In this document: piece after piece, positions 12,975 to 27,900 of the stretch
How the letters are laid out: the number at the start of each line of letters is the position of its first letter
Numbering within the stretch: position 1 is the first letter of the stretch
Assembly: GCF_002443255.2 (NCBI RefSeq)
Contig: NW_019211458.1
Location: 9,205,364-9,269,363 of the forward strand
DNA: 64,000 nucleotides
Direction of reading: 5' to 3'
Origin: Varroa destructor
Taxonomy: Eukaryota; Arthropoda; Arachnida; Mesostigmata; Varroidae
Position numbers and translations under genes: made by a program
The notes under the pieces: model-generated
The model's database searches: none
What the model was told of the DNA's origin: nothing
What the model saw: the letters and a program-made list of their open reading frames with translations, nothing else

Positions 12975-15900
12975 TGAAATGGTACATCAAAGACTGCCTA
13001 TGTCTGTTTGTTTTTGTTTTGTTGTGAAATACCGGCGGTAGTTTTATTAGAGTGCAAACAGTCTGGACAGAAGATCACTGCTGCCACTGCTATTATCTCG
13101 ACGATTACGATCGTTTTAGGTGTCGTTCGATATAGCGACGTCGTCTTTTCCAGGCCACGGACCGAGGCAGGCTTCAGTTCTTTCCTGCTGAGACGGCGTC
13201 AGTCACCGACGCGGCCCCTGCGACGCACAGCGAAACTCGTCAGACTTCGATGGTTCGTGCACACGAGTGTGTACAGGTACGTCGGTATACCTGAAGCCCA
13301 AAATGATCAAGAAAAGCAGCGGCGGCCGCTGTGGCAGTCGGACGCCATTGCCTCCGAGATGGCGGTGTGAGCGCCCAGTGTGTGTCCATGTGCGTATTCA
13401 AAGTAGCTCACGAAGCAGAATTTTACCTCGATGCTGTCTGTTTTTTCGTTTGACTTTTCTTCATTGCATCGACAAGTGAACGAACGTCGTTCGTTTTGAT
13501 TTTAGCATACGTCTGTAGAATATGGTGACCCCAATGGACGCGTCTCTGTCGGTACGTTACTCGTCGGTATCTGACAAAAGTACAACGGTGGCAGGCGCAT
13601 ACGCTGCTGGTTTGTCGTTGTACAAATATCGGCTGTTGATTTTATGTAATCTCGTATCGGGTATATTGTACATGGAATGTGCGGCCATTTTCTATGCAGG
13701 AATGTATGTGGTCGAATGGGTTTACGTTCAGAGTGATGATGTCAGCAGTGGCGGCAAATGGAAGCGTATTCAAACGCTGCCTTCTAATTTTTTTCCTTTT
13801 CTTGTGTACGCACGGTACGTGTACGAGATCTGTATAACCACAACCCGACTTATACATCAAGGCATGTTTTTCATTGGAGTGCTACGATTACCGCTATTAT
13901 ATACAGCGGTCCTCCGTGTGTGTGGATGTATTTATGCCAGTAAATTGCGCGCAGGCAGAGATGACCTTTTTATTTTGGTAATGATCGCTGCAGTGCTGGA
14001 AGTGGAGATGGTGGTAAAGCCCAGAAATTGCTTTTACCCCGCTGCAAAAACAAGAACCCCTACTAGGCGCTCATTTAATTACGAGTGTGTCAGACTTCAC
14101 GCATATGATTGATGCGGCCAAAAAAAAAAGAGAATTATCATTAGCGATCATGATAGATAAAATCCTAAAAGAAAGAGGCGAATAGCAGCATGGGATATTT
14201 ACTTCTACTTACGCCATGTCATGTATAACAGATAAAACCCTTATCTTAATATCAGCGTAACAAAAAACGATAACAAGAATTACTAATAGTGCGACGTGGC
14301 TAAGGTCATAACAGATTCGTAGATACGCGTAACGTAACGGGGTTCATGCATCGACTCAAAGTACATAGTGACGACAAACCAGTCGGCTACTAGAAAGGAT
14401 CATGGAACGAGTTTGTTTTATAATGTTCTATATATAGATGAACGCATTAAGGATAAGCTTCTCCTCGTACGACTGTTCAGCTTTCGTTGTTAGAACTTTC
14501 GATAAAGCATGATCAGTCAATATTTACATAACGTACGTAGTAGCTTTAGAAGGTAACGTTACGCTAATCAATCGTCAGTCAAAGATAGATATGAACGCAC
14601 ATCTCTTAGGGCTGTAGCCGTTGATTGCTCGCGTCTACTTTTTACTCTACATGAGGTTATCACATTATCATCGTGAGGTGACGTCCTGGAAACTGGTCTA
14701 TAGTTAGTAACTTTCCGCTGGCATAGTGAGCAACCAAAAGACGAGAATAATCATCGCTAGCCAGAGCTTCACCTTGAACCGTGCTATTGACAGTATACGT
14801 ATTCACTTTGATATACGGTCGCCTGATTTACCGCGCTATCGATATCATCAGACTTACAGGGTTGATTATAGATCTGTTGGAAACCTCAGTACCACTGTTT
14901 TGTTCCGACGGGAGGTCGATGTGTAAGATGTGACTTAATCTGAACATACGTCCTGAAAGGTGTGCCTCTCTAATGATTTTATTAATGGTCGAATAGATGA
15001 TCATCTATAAATATGCTAATAAGGAAAGGTAGTTATTTCTTTTAATGAGAAAATTTGAAATTTTTTTTAAAAGATTTTACCGTTCCGACCAGTGTGCATG
15101 CGGCTAGTGTTTTGACAAATACTGTCTTAGCTTTGAATTCAGCTAACCACAGCTTATCTATTCCGCAGCTATAACCTAACCGCGCAGACGTTCCCGCAAA
15201 AAGATGAAATAGCTTACCCAATGACGGATCGACTAACAGATGCTTATATATTTAACACTGCACATATATATATACTTATATAGATAACACTATAATAAGG
15301 GGGCCTTCCAATGACCTTAAAACTGTTGTGATTGAAAATTATCCTTGCAATAAAGGTACGCTATAATAGCATTGATCCTTTTATGTTGTACATGGCTACT
15401 TGTACAACTATAAGTTCTCTTCCGTGCGCCTTTGTTTCTTTTGAATATATCGGTTTAAGGCGATCGCACGACGTAGATATCTGTATCTGTATGTGGGCAT
15501 GGAAAGGGGAACTAACAAGTTCCTTTCGGCAGACGTACAAAGTGCCGGTGCGCGCCATACAAAGGATGGGAGACATTACGTGATAACAGAATTTTTTCCC
15601 GAGAATTGTATGAACAACATACTGAAACTTGCGTGCTTGATACTCAGGTAAGGACGAAAGTATTTTAAATATAAATGGCACGAGTTGGCTTATTATTGTC
15701 CAGTAACATTTGCGCAAAGCAGAGAGAGTAAGAGTATAAAGAGTGATACGTTTTAAACTGTTTTTCCTGCCAGTTCTTTTTATTTTCTAGGGGATTGACA
15801 GCCTACTACCATCCCTATGATGTTTGTATGCCGGTAACAAACGACATTGAATGTAACGAGTGGAGACGTTTTCGAATCCAGATGGCCATTTGCATCTACA

Positions 15901-18900
15901 AAGTTCTACAGACGTGGTGTGGTTCATCATATTTTGCTAGCAGCACAGAGATCCTCTTTCACAGATATGCAACAAAGGACTGAACCGTATCGCTTAAGTT
16001 GCATTACGCCTATGTATATTCATGTGTGGCAAATTGCTGACCAAAGTGACTTGGTGACAAAGTCACCAAGAGAGATGCCTTCCGCGGGTAGTGGAAGATG
16101 TCATGGAATACGTGGGCATCATGTCAAGGGCGCAGAACAGCGTAATTCGGACATTTTAGCTGTCGAAAGAAAAGCGTACTGTTGACGCGATCGATATTGA
16201 AAGCGAGTAAAGCATCGTAAATATTGGTAACTATCTGAGTAGCGAAATGGAAGTAACTGGGTGTTTGCTAGTAACGATGATGGTGCAACAATGAATTTCT
16301 CGGACGAGCGAAACATTGCCTCTGTGTATAGCATCATCTTAGAGGCAAAGAAAAATCAGGATCCATCTGGGGGCAAATGATGGTATGACATAATGGTCAA
16401 GTTATCTAGTTTCTTGTTTACCATTAGCGTACTTTAACCCCTTCATATCAAGGGTCGACGTTCATTACCGCCTGTAGCGTTACGGTCAGATACAATAACA
16501 CGCATTCCCATGCATAATTCGTTTGGACCATATACGCGTTCATTGCGGATATGGCCCGAGTGAATTTTATATTTATTTGATAATAAAAGTGCGATAAAAA
16601 AAAAAAAGTTTCGAACATCACTACGAAATAAGAATCACAACGTTCTCAGTGTTAGGCCACGATAAAAAATTGCTTTAATGTTTTTTCACGGAGAACAGCT
16701 TTTTTCATAGAAGGCCAACGTCTTCTCTTTTCGTACACGTTGCGTTAGCTAATCGTCATAGGAACAGCAAAAATATTTCCAATCACTGGAAAAATGCGAC
16801 GAAGTTTGACAAAAAAAAATGACCAATCAATTCTAGTTCTCTTTACATAACAGCTCGTATCGTTTTTAATAGCTGTGAAAAAACCAAAAAAAATATTGTC
16901 TAAACATTATGAAACATTCCACACGTTATTGGCGAGCTCACTTGTACACCTGTCACCCCTGGTGCGGCAAGTAGCTTTTTTTTTTCTATCAAATAGCGAA
17001 GATATTAAGCGATACGCGTAACCGACCAAAATAAATTGGCGCAAATATACGTATCCTAACCTGGGTTTTCTTTTTCGAAGCCAGAGACATTGGCTATATG
17101 TAGAACGATGCATCTGCAGTCAGCTGCAGGCGAGCGTCATCGATACCGGGACGCGGCGAGGTCGCGTCCAACATAGACACAACCTCGTATCAACTCAACT
17201 CGTTTTTTCCTGATGATTTACGTTCATGCCGTCCCTATAACATTTCGATATGATACGATGACATTAATAGAGACAGCATGCAAGAAAGATCTGCTTGTAC
17301 TTTTCGTTACCGAAAGATTCCTCTTTTTAACATTGGTGCAGAGCTCGATCACAAGCTTGGCTTAGATCCTAGACACTATCGTATAGAATAATTAGGTAAA
17401 ATTCTTTTCTAGATATGGTCCATTAAGGCTAGGAGGTTATGTACGTGTTTCGTACAATGGGGCGCTGCGCGCCGTTCGTCCCCAGAAACACGAAAGGCTC
17501 TCCAGCAGCGTGTACAAACGCACTAAATAATCTGACTTTCAATTACAGATTCGCAGTTGAGTTGCTTCTGTGGACGCGTCGTGCGTCCATGTCGGACCAT
17601 GGATGCCGAGTAAAATTTGTCGTATTTAAGATCTCGCGCATTTTTTCAGTCAATTCATTGGGACAAAAGAAGGGAACGGGTAGAATGAAGAAACGCGCAA
17701 CGTGCACGTGCCACTGTACACATCTCACTCCTTTTGAAATCGTCGCTCAAGCGCACGTAACGAAACGGGTAGGTGGATAAATGCTTCGCCATGGGGACGC
17801 AAAAGCATGCATCTATGATAATATTTTCTTATCCATAGCCGCCTAAGGATTTTATCATAGCTAACTGTCGTTACGTTTCGTCTCGTCTCGAGTCGTCAGA
17901 GCGGCATCATACACAGATCGCATGTTTACGTGGCGCAATAGATGACAAGCGTGGCTACACGGTGGCTTCACGCCTGTCAGATTGTCTTCCCGACAAAGCT
18001 AGATAATTAAACAAATGTGTCATGTAGACAGATTTTTGTATTCACTTCTGCTGTTCGATTTGATATAGGGCTATTCTTAAGCTTCATCGGGGGAATCATA
18101 GGTTGTGTCTTCCGTCATAGGGAATCGACTCTCCATTATGGTGGGGATGTCTGAGGAGTACTTTTACAGCTCCACAAATTCGAAATATTTATTAGCAACA
18201 ATAATAAAGTCAAAAAGCTCGACCTACATCATAGACGTTGAATTCGTAAACATAGTCATAATCGTCAATGAAGTCGCGGCGTTCGCGCACCATTGAGCTG
18301 ATTGATTTCCGCCGTCGGGCCTGTTGTGTTTTAGGCTCTTCGATGAGAGCGCCAATGTGCAGATAATCGAATAAGAGCGACTTTGAACGTCGCATCGTTG
18401 TTTGCGACTTTGCAAACCTTCGCTCCATCTCGTTGCTGAAACGGCACAAAGACGCACGCGCGCACATTGAAGAAAGAAGAACTCCGTACACACAACACTA
18501 CGAGGCATAATCCATAACTTCCCTTGTACGAGGATGAACCTCTTCGGTTATAGTCATACAGTATATCATATTCTTACGATTCAGAAATTGCATTCGTTGC
18601 GATTACCGGTGGTTAAGCCGTTATTGGGTTCCAGTCGCAGACGTGCAGTGCATCCTACACATGACAGTCTTTATGAAGATCCACTCGTGGTATCCAAATG
18701 AGGATGCACTCCCTATTGTCGAACTATCCGTCCCGACCACTAACACGATCCCCGTTAAGGGGGATTTGATTAACACATTAAATAACACAGCAAACACTCG
18801 TACTCTGACAGCATCCCCTTTCGAGAGCACAGTCGATTGACAACTCTGTCCAGTAATACTTTGTTCCGTGTTTTTGTCACTGGTAACTACTGCTGTCTGG

Positions 18901-21900
18901 CGAACGTGACGCGGAAACATCAACGATCGAGAGAAACATTTATTAGTACGCCAGTAACGGCAGTTCTGTTATTTTGCATGATACATGGCACCGACGGGAT
19001 TGGATCATATGCAGCGCCGCAACGAATTCCGTTTCCTCCCTATTTCGGCGGTTATCGTTCCTCCCGTTTCACTGATCCACTCGATCGACAGGCTAATGTT
19101 GTCGAAGGTATCACTGTTTGTTGTTGTTGTTGCTGCTCCTGCTGCCGCCGCCGCCGCCGCCGTTCGATGATGAGGTACATGAACTGGCTGTGGCAGCAAC
19201 GGTCGCAGCAGGGGCAGAAGCGCTGGCTAATACGGCTGGAACCGCTATGCTAGCATATGCACTGCAGGAGACATCGGAAAGAAGGAGGCGCAGCTCACAG
19301 CGGCGCCCAAGAAAGAAAAGGTGCGCGGTGCGAAGACATAGCGCAGAAATCGAAATAAATGCTGCTAACGCAAGGCGGCGGCAGCATCAGCCACAAGAGC
19401 ACCGTTACCTTCCATCATCGAGAGGAGCCAGTTGCTGCTGCTCGATGTCGATAGTTGGTGAAGCCAGCGGCTGCTCATCTCTATTCGACGACCCGACGAG
19501 CCTTACAACCGTTTCGGAGCCGTTAGCACTCTCCACTCGTTGAAGCAGACGCAGCAGCGGCGGCGGCGGCGGCGGCATCTGCTGTGTCAACGAGCGCCGC
19601 ACATAGCAATAACGCAGCACGGCACAATATTATAGTCAGTACCAAAGACAACATGATTTCTGTTGCTAGACTTAGCGATGTATTTATAATATGTAGAGTC
19701 AATAGGTCTGCGGAACAGCACAATTATACGCTTGCTGCCCTTGCCATTAACGTTATAACCGCCGTTCGTCTGTCTATTGTTCCTATAAATGTGGTGACGG
19801 CGAACGCTTGGGAGCTCGCTTGGTGGACAATATGCACAAGGCTCGCGATCAGCGACAGGACCTCTCTGCGTTTCATAAACGCGCGTTCTGACACATAGTC
19901 AGAGAACGGTGTGCCGAGATATTGTTGTCTTTGTATGAGAGAGGATTTGGAGAGATCGAAGACGAGGTTAACGGTGCTGATCACCATCTCCAGCTGAATC
20001 TGCGGTATCACCACCCACTGGTCTGGTCGGAACCGTGAATGAGGCAATTACAGAGCCGTCAGAGGGCTTAAATAGCCACATTGTTGGGTATTCACATAAA
20101 CTGGCAGCGTTTGCCACTGTCGCATTTGGCGCGTTACCGTTTGACGCTCGCTAACCTTTTCTTCTTTCAGCTTGCCGAACCCAAACATCGAGACAGCCCA
20201 GCCTTTGGTCTGGTAGAGGGACGTCAACAACAAAAGCCGACATAGTAGAAACGTCACAACATCGGGCCATTAACTGAGCCGTGGATTTTGTATGACAGTG
20301 TTGTTGGGTCACCGGATGCAGCAGTGGATTAATCGCGCAACAATCGACACGGATGGCTGAAGGTAATGAAACGAGTAGCACTCAAAACATTTCTATCGGT
20401 TCCTCCTGCGCTCGACGACTGCCACAGCTAACTCGAGAAAGACGGAATTTCATTACAATGTGAAAAGGTTTCTCGATGGAACAGATACTCAGACACACAG
20501 AGCAAATGAACACTTTTCACTAGCTGTTTCAATACTGCACAGAAAAGGCTTATTTTTTTCTGTACCATGCATTTATCACACAGGAACATAAATCGGGCGA
20601 GAGCTACACATTTTCATTTAATGAAAGGTACCGGCAGCGATAAAAAGTACCGGAAGCTACAAAACGGGCGTTCTCGCACTACTTTCGTGCGGTGACAGTT
20701 TATCTGCGTGCAGGCCGGCGCGGCAAGACCTACGAAACACGAGAGCGTCAGTAGCAACGGTGTGATTTCAACGTTATTACTTCAGCGGAATGAATGCTCG
20801 ACATTGGAGATAAGGAGGGACAACCATTTATCTAGTTGTCTGGGAATCTGTCCTCGTCAAAGATACGCATTCCCTCTTTATTGCTCGCGTTGTTCGCTGC
20901 TACTATTAAGATCGTCTTTGTCCGGCTGCTAGCTAACTTGCTCTACTTTGGCTTCTCGACTCATCAAATTGGGTGAACCGTTTCGTAGGCGGGCGTTCAG
21001 TAGAACCCATTCGACTGCTGACCTAAAATGCCTGTCGTGAGAATCTATCTTGGGCTACCGCCAGGTGGCGTGACGTCACCGCACATGAGGGTGAGGGTAT
21101 TGAATGGAGTACATTTCCTGAACTAGAACAGTATGGGTAAGGAAAAAGATTACTGCAGGCTATAAGACGGTTAGACTCAAGGCCTAAACAGCTTTTCCAG
21201 TTGCCGAATCCACGCGCTAAGTCTCATAGACGAATGATCAGACGTACGGATCGCGGCGCGCCAGTGGCTCAAAAGTCTATTTGGCTTTTTCGTTATCGCT
21301 ATCCAGTGGCATCGTCTCTATTGTCGTTTGAACAAATAAATTCTAAGCTACATAATCACGTACCAAGTGATACAACTGAGCAGCCATTGTTAGTGGTAAA
21401 CCCAATTATTATTTGTCTGCTAGTTCTATACGGACGAGTGTAATATACCTATATAATATATATATATATATAGGTAGAGCTTGACTAGGTTCGAGTAATC
21501 CTAAGTCGTATGCATTATATAGGTGGCTGAGGGTCGCTGAAATTCGACGGGTGACTGGGTCCAACGGAACTCGGGGACGCGCATCGCTACAACGCGAAAA
21601 GCTGATTTGAACATATGGGCGCTAAGAGGGCGTGCATGACACAAAGCAGCGCGTAAAATACTCTGTCAATGTGAATTTGTATTGCCTAGGTCTGTGTCCA
21701 TTGGCAGACTCTCATAAGAAAATTGGGCATCCATGTAGTTGTATGTTAAAAATGTCAAATGTAGTAATATCGTACCATTATTCAACGTAGATTTTTACTT
21801 AATAATGGCAATTTATCAATAACTTTTCCAATTAGACTTTCCTGCATATCGTGTTGGTGACTTTACATAAAATAAGATACGTATGGAGGCTACCAGTTGT

Positions 21901-24900
21901 GGACGATAGCTGCCACAGCTGAATCTGTCGTAGAATTTCTGCTCGAACTCTGATCAGATCACCATAGCTCAGGGCTAGGTTAGAGTAACACAGGATTATG
22001 GAAGAAACAGGTAAGCCGGCCGCCCGCCCGCCCGCTTGCTACTTGTTAGCGACTTCTTAACCGGATAACGTCAGATGATGTTTAGCAAGTCATAATAATG
22101 AATTGTACAATGTCCCGTTGTCCATTCTGCTCTAAAGTCATCAAAGGGAAAATCATGAGGCATTTGCGTCTGTTTCTCACTTGTGCATAAGTCCATATAA
22201 CGGATCTGTTAGTAAATGTCTAAACAGGCAAAGATCTATAGGCAAGCACCATTATGGACGCCTGGAAGGCCAAGGCACACCCCCGTTTATCCGTATCCCT
22301 ATCCATCTTTCCGCTGTCTCGCTTCACCGAACGACCGGCCGCATGTCTCAATTGCAGCAGAAGCTGCTGGCCGAAATGGCAAAAACCGTCTCCCGCGGTT
22401 ATTGCTGCGATTTCAGGTTAATAACAAGATTGTGGCGTCCTCTGTTCCTCTCCTGTCTGTCGTAGGTCATGCATGTAATATCAACGATCAAACAAGCACA
22501 GCTGTCGTCGGCCACCGCAGCCACAGGCCTGCTAAAGCTGCTCCACAAGCGAGTCAGACTGCGTTTGACACAAATTTTACGTGTTACCCTTTCTTTCTGA
22601 CAATCCAGCTCGTAATTGTATCGGATCGCTAGTACCGTGTTAGTAAATTCACTATCTAATATGTGTACATCTATATGCACAGTATATTAGCGCCGTCGAC
22701 CTACAGCCGCTGTCCTGAACTGGCCGGTAAAGAGCCGGGCAGGCAAGGAGGACGGTCAACCAGAACGCCGAAAGCCTGTCGATTTTGCCCATTTTACCAT
22801 TACGTCAGGAAACGCGATACATGTTTCTGTTCCGCTAACGTTTCGCTTCTACTCGTTACTCTAAACATTATATTTGTTGATGCCACCAACAACGGTCAGA
22901 GCGTACTTAGCTGCTCTCGCACCACCGAATTTCTCACACGGACACATTACGGTTTACTGCTGGAGGCTGTTTATGCTTATGGCTATCCGGTCTAAGGGGC
23001 GTCAACGATAGCAATGATCAACACAATAACACAATAAGTATCCGATTCAGTAGAGAAGATGAGTCTTATAATGGCCTGATCAACTAGAAATAAAGACGAC
23101 TACTTAGACGACGATCAGAGCAAGACCGCGCCGTACAATATCTCATTGCAAAACAATTCGATGCTTCGCACTTCGTACGCACGCTTTGAATACCGATAGG
23201 CAGGCAGGCAGTAATAAAAAAATCATCATACATCGCGCGATCCTTGCACAAAGGTATATACATTTCCCACAGCGGCTAGTAGTAAAATTAAGTACGGCAA
23301 TAGTTACGGATTACAATTATTTAGTTTAAAGTATTAAATCACAGGAAATATTATCGATAACAACGTCATCCGCGCACGAGTGTAATTCAACTTAAGTTAT
23401 AGCCACTTGATACTATTCGGCGGGTGACAGGGACTAGTTGGCGTGGGATTTTTGCCGAGAAAATGACACCGCAATCATAGTCAGATCTGTAGCGGTTTCT
23501 TATTGACGCCTTGTAAGATAATGCACAGGAGCGACGACCATACCTGATAACACAAGAAAAAAGCTGTCGCGACTACCGATTATTAATATTATTATTGCAC
23601 GCGAGCGTTGCGAGAAGCAAATTCGAATTTTTCGCGGCATTTCAGATAAACGACAAAATAGCGGCGCGAGGAGGAGGGGATAGGCAGAATGAATGCTAAT
23701 GTGTCGTACTTGTATATATATTAAAAGTGACTATATAGATGGTCTGACTAATAGACCGCAATGGATATTAGGAGCGTCCAGTTTATGCAGAACGAAAGGT
23801 GTTATAGCAGTGCGTCACAATACACCAATTACTAACAATGTTTCTCTAGGCGATTGACGGCCAGTCAGGCCCGGCTCGATGCTACACGCACAGCGTCGCG
23901 CCATACGTTCATAGATGAGTGTAGTGATTGCTTTAAATGATAACGGCAAGGCTGCACAGTGTGGAGATCAGCTAAATGGCCAACGGGGTCGGGACCCTTT
24001 TTAAAAGCATGTGGCAGGTATATGCGGCGAACGAGCTGCGCCGGTTTCTATTGCAGCACCAGCTGCTGCAGAATCGATAGCCGCATCATTTGGATAACCT
24101 TAAATAAGGAGCCATAACGAGAGATATCATTATAAAAAACTTCCATGTTTATCATAAAAGTTACAAACATTGTAGAACTATAAAACGACAATAGCGTTGT
24201 GAACTAGCGGCGTTTTGCAGCTCTGGGCTACGGGGAAGCGTCGTTATCTATCAGTAACGGAACAGAAATGTCAGATATAAAATGCACAGTCGAACAATGT
24301 CTTCAGTTGATTTTTCATAGAAAATGGTCAAAGGAAGTATAAGGAAGGGTTCGTAGCTGTTAAGGATAATAAGATCCTGATAATGCAATACGCCCCTAGT
24401 AAGGACATTACTATGAAGCTTTGTCTTTCGTGACGAAGGCGCTAGGCGCCTGCGAGGGCAGCCCGCTTGAGCTTGATGGGACTTTAGATGCCACGGCCAG
24501 GAGCTTCCGGGCGCCAACAACTAACCTTGATGACGTTCACCGCGGACGAAGGCACTTGAACAGGACAACTTAAACCGATACTTCATAACGTTGCCTATCT
24601 CGTACGAGTCGAACATAGTTGGGTTATATTAGAAGACTGACTCTGCTACTGGTGGCATTAATTTTTTAGTAGAGGGCTGAGTACTCGTATTCAAATGTCT
24701 GCTTTTTCGCCACCTTTTACTGCTAATGCTGACGCTCTGGTAACTGTGAGCACCAACCGATAGAAAGACCGTTTGATGCAATAGAATACATTGTAATTGC
24801 TTTCCTCTACGTGGCAATACATCTTATATAACGTGCGGTAGTACCCTGCTATTTACAAACAAGGACCGCTAAAGATCGATAGTACGGGTCAATGAAATGT

Positions 24901-27900
24901 AATGGCAGGAAAAAGTGATCTATATACTTATAGAAAATAAGAAAGAAAAACTTTTTTTTAGCATGTTTTCAATGTGTAGAAATGCGAGAGCTATAAAGAC
25001 GCAAATAATTTTTCATCAGTACTTGAAGATATCTAATAATAAATATCGATGGATTTCAATAAAGAGAAGTGAAACGTGACCGGCCGCCTAACACATTACA
25101 CGCATTACAAGGTAGAATCAAAACTGTGAGACTAAGAAACGTCAGCAGAATCATAATCCGTATCATTTTCATATTTTATGTGAAGTCAATATCTTATCTC
25201 ATGATTCTGCTAAAACTCTGCACAAATAGCCTAGCTTTGTTAAAGTTAACTTGCCATTATAATTTTCACTGTGTGATTTAGAATTCAATATGAATATACC
25301 CTTTCAAGATATACGTAAGTAGGTGGGCAGTTGATAAGGAGTCTTCGCAAAGCGTTGAAACGGAGAGTGGGGAAGTGATCCCATTGTTTTTTAGCGCTTG
25401 CAACTGATCTAACCGACATCGCCGTACTGGTAGTGGTGCTAATTGATATCGGCCGTTACTTCATTCTGACTAACCGTCGGCTTGATCGTGTCTCGCGTCC
25501 TGTTTCTCTGGTACACCGGAAACGGCAGCAGCAGGCCATCGACAGCACCAGGGTCTTCTTACTTTTCTTGTGTTTTCAAAGGTTTTCTTTCTCGCGGCAA
25601 GAACCCCTTTCCCATCCCAGGCTATATCGGTGAGGTTACAATAGATACAGAAAGCAGTAACTTCATTTAGCCTATTTGATTCCTTCTCTTCTTGGCCTGT
25701 GCTTCCTGTACAAGGCCTATCTGTCAGCAGGAGAGTTGGTAGGCTAGCTTAAAGTACCGAAGACGCCGCGAAGCAAGGTTAACTAGTCGCGTTGACGATG
25801 CTGTTCCCGACTTTCTGCGCATGAAGCTTGAATCCAAACGCTCAAGTAACCTATTTGTAGGTCCGTGGCAATTCTCCTTCCTAACTAACGTCTAGTCGTT
25901 GTAAAGGTTTTACTTGGCCGACAGCAGGAGCTGCGCTGTGCGTCCCATCGCACAGATTGGTTCCTGTTGGGTTCGAGGTTTTTGGGGCCTTTCTACGCCC
26001 AGGACAATCGATGAACAGTCAATTCTACATCGCTGTACGCTGTACAGCTGTTCCATACACGACTTTATTTAGGCACCAAAGTCCTCCAGCCACACATATA
26101 GATAACTACCGGCCACTGGACGAGAAAGGGCGTTATCCAACGGCACTACGTAAATGTGCGCTATCAGTCGGATACGACAGTGATCTGGCTGGCGAAGCTG
26201 AGCTGTGGTTAAGATACATGCAATGATAATATTATAATAATAATGGTATTCCGATATATCTGACTTAATTGGAATAACCGTAATTACGAACTGGAAACAA
26301 TAATGTCGCTAGAATAAAACGACGAGCGCTACAAGCACTCGTTAATCAAAGAATGGTACTGATATCGAGGAAAGAAGATCTATGTAACGATTAGCTAGAC
26401 ATAGAAATAATGTTAAAATTATCACAACACCTTATGCATAATAGCAATAATAATGGTGGTGCATTGATGTATACCCGATAATTGCCGTTGATGATTTTTT
26501 TGAAATACTGTGAGCTTTATTACTACCAGATCTGTCCAAGATCTTCGAACCTGCAATTGACCCTTCCATGTTGACTTGTCATTACGGATGCATAACGATA
26601 TGTGTCTCTGCGTCAATGTATATACGTTTAAAAAACACACACACATTGACAAGAGACAAACACTCATACATCCGTATACGCCGTGGCGCTTCGGCAAATG
26701 AAAGCTCGCCATCTTGCCCCGTGGCTCTTTAAGAGTGTGTAGTGTTTTGATTGTTATTGGGTGGCGAACAGAACGACGCGAACGCAACATTAACATCAGT
26801 ATTGTGTTTATATCATTTGTACAAGGATTCATATACACGAAGATAATGGATTTGATAGGCATTAATATTATACGTAGCGTTCGGATCCTGGGAAACGTAA
26901 CCGCGCTTCAATCACGTTGCTTTAGCTCACTAGTAGAAATCCTTCCCTAGCAATTGTAGGTATGGCTTGCACGAATAGCCGAACATAACATACGCCAGAT
27001 AGTTACCTATACGCAAGCAATTTATGTTATGTACAAAATAATGTTCGCTAGCTAATTGCGTAAGGGGGGGGGGGGGGGCTCAGTTGCAAAAAAATAGTTA
27101 ACGTCTAAAGGCCGCAGTGAAAGATACAAATATACAATACACCGTAAAGGTTCGACTTCTAAAGTACTTTCATCCTGTATGTCCATTCGTACTGTCGTCG
27201 AGAGCCTGAAATCTTCAACTGTACCTGTATTACAAAGTAGACTAAATCTAATATTTGCCGTAAGCATTCATGGAGCGTAAACAAGTACTATCTGCAGCAG
27301 AATCCAGGGGCAGAACGATATTCTATCGACAAGGTAGGAATTATTAAAGGAGCCCCAAAAATTTAGAAGCTTCCTAAACGATTCCACCCACGACAGCGAG
27401 ACGTAACACCCTAAGCATTCTACCTGTTTTTAGGTATTTTTAAAAACACCGAGAGGGCAATCAAACGTCTAGCAACTAATCGGATTAACCGGTTTAAGAG
27501 ATGTCTTGTTGACCGGAATTACGTATGAAGTGCCAAAAGGCATGCGAACCGCCCAGTTGAATAAACCTCGAACGCACAACCTTCTACCTTTGTAGCACAA
27601 CATACAAATGAGGAATTTATTCACAGAGCAATCTGTAATTTCGTTGCTCAATTTAAAAGAGAGGTAACATACAAAGTTATACGAAATGCTTTTACGACTA
27701 CGTACAATTTTAACTTACCCGTCGTTCTGCATCGTTATCAGAAGTAGCTACATTTTTATCAGATGCATTCATACCTGAATTTTTATGCATCAGCCAAGTG
27801 TTTAAACATCACAAAAATCTCATCTATTTTCTCTACAATCATCATGTGTTTTTGAGAAAAAGGACTAACAGATGCTCGGTCTAAGTAGTTTTGAAGAAAA

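Larger units (their letters stand above)
18800..20200. other. GC-rich, stop-poor island with triplet repeats
   Basis: Compared with its surroundings this stretch is richer in CpG and GC. It has open frames on both strands and carries (TTG/CTG/CCG)n and (CGG)n tracts. It could be an internal promoter or first-exon region of the minus-strand gene, or simply a compositionally unusual intron segment. One splice-bordered candidate exon is listed separately. Confidence 0.4.

Noticed and set aside
22181..22632. Overlapping plus-strand ORFs in a GC-rich patch
   Set aside because: One frame (M-S-Q-L-Q-Q-K-L-L-A-E-M) looks briefly helical, but there is no acceptor/donor pair with a partner exon and no recognisable family.
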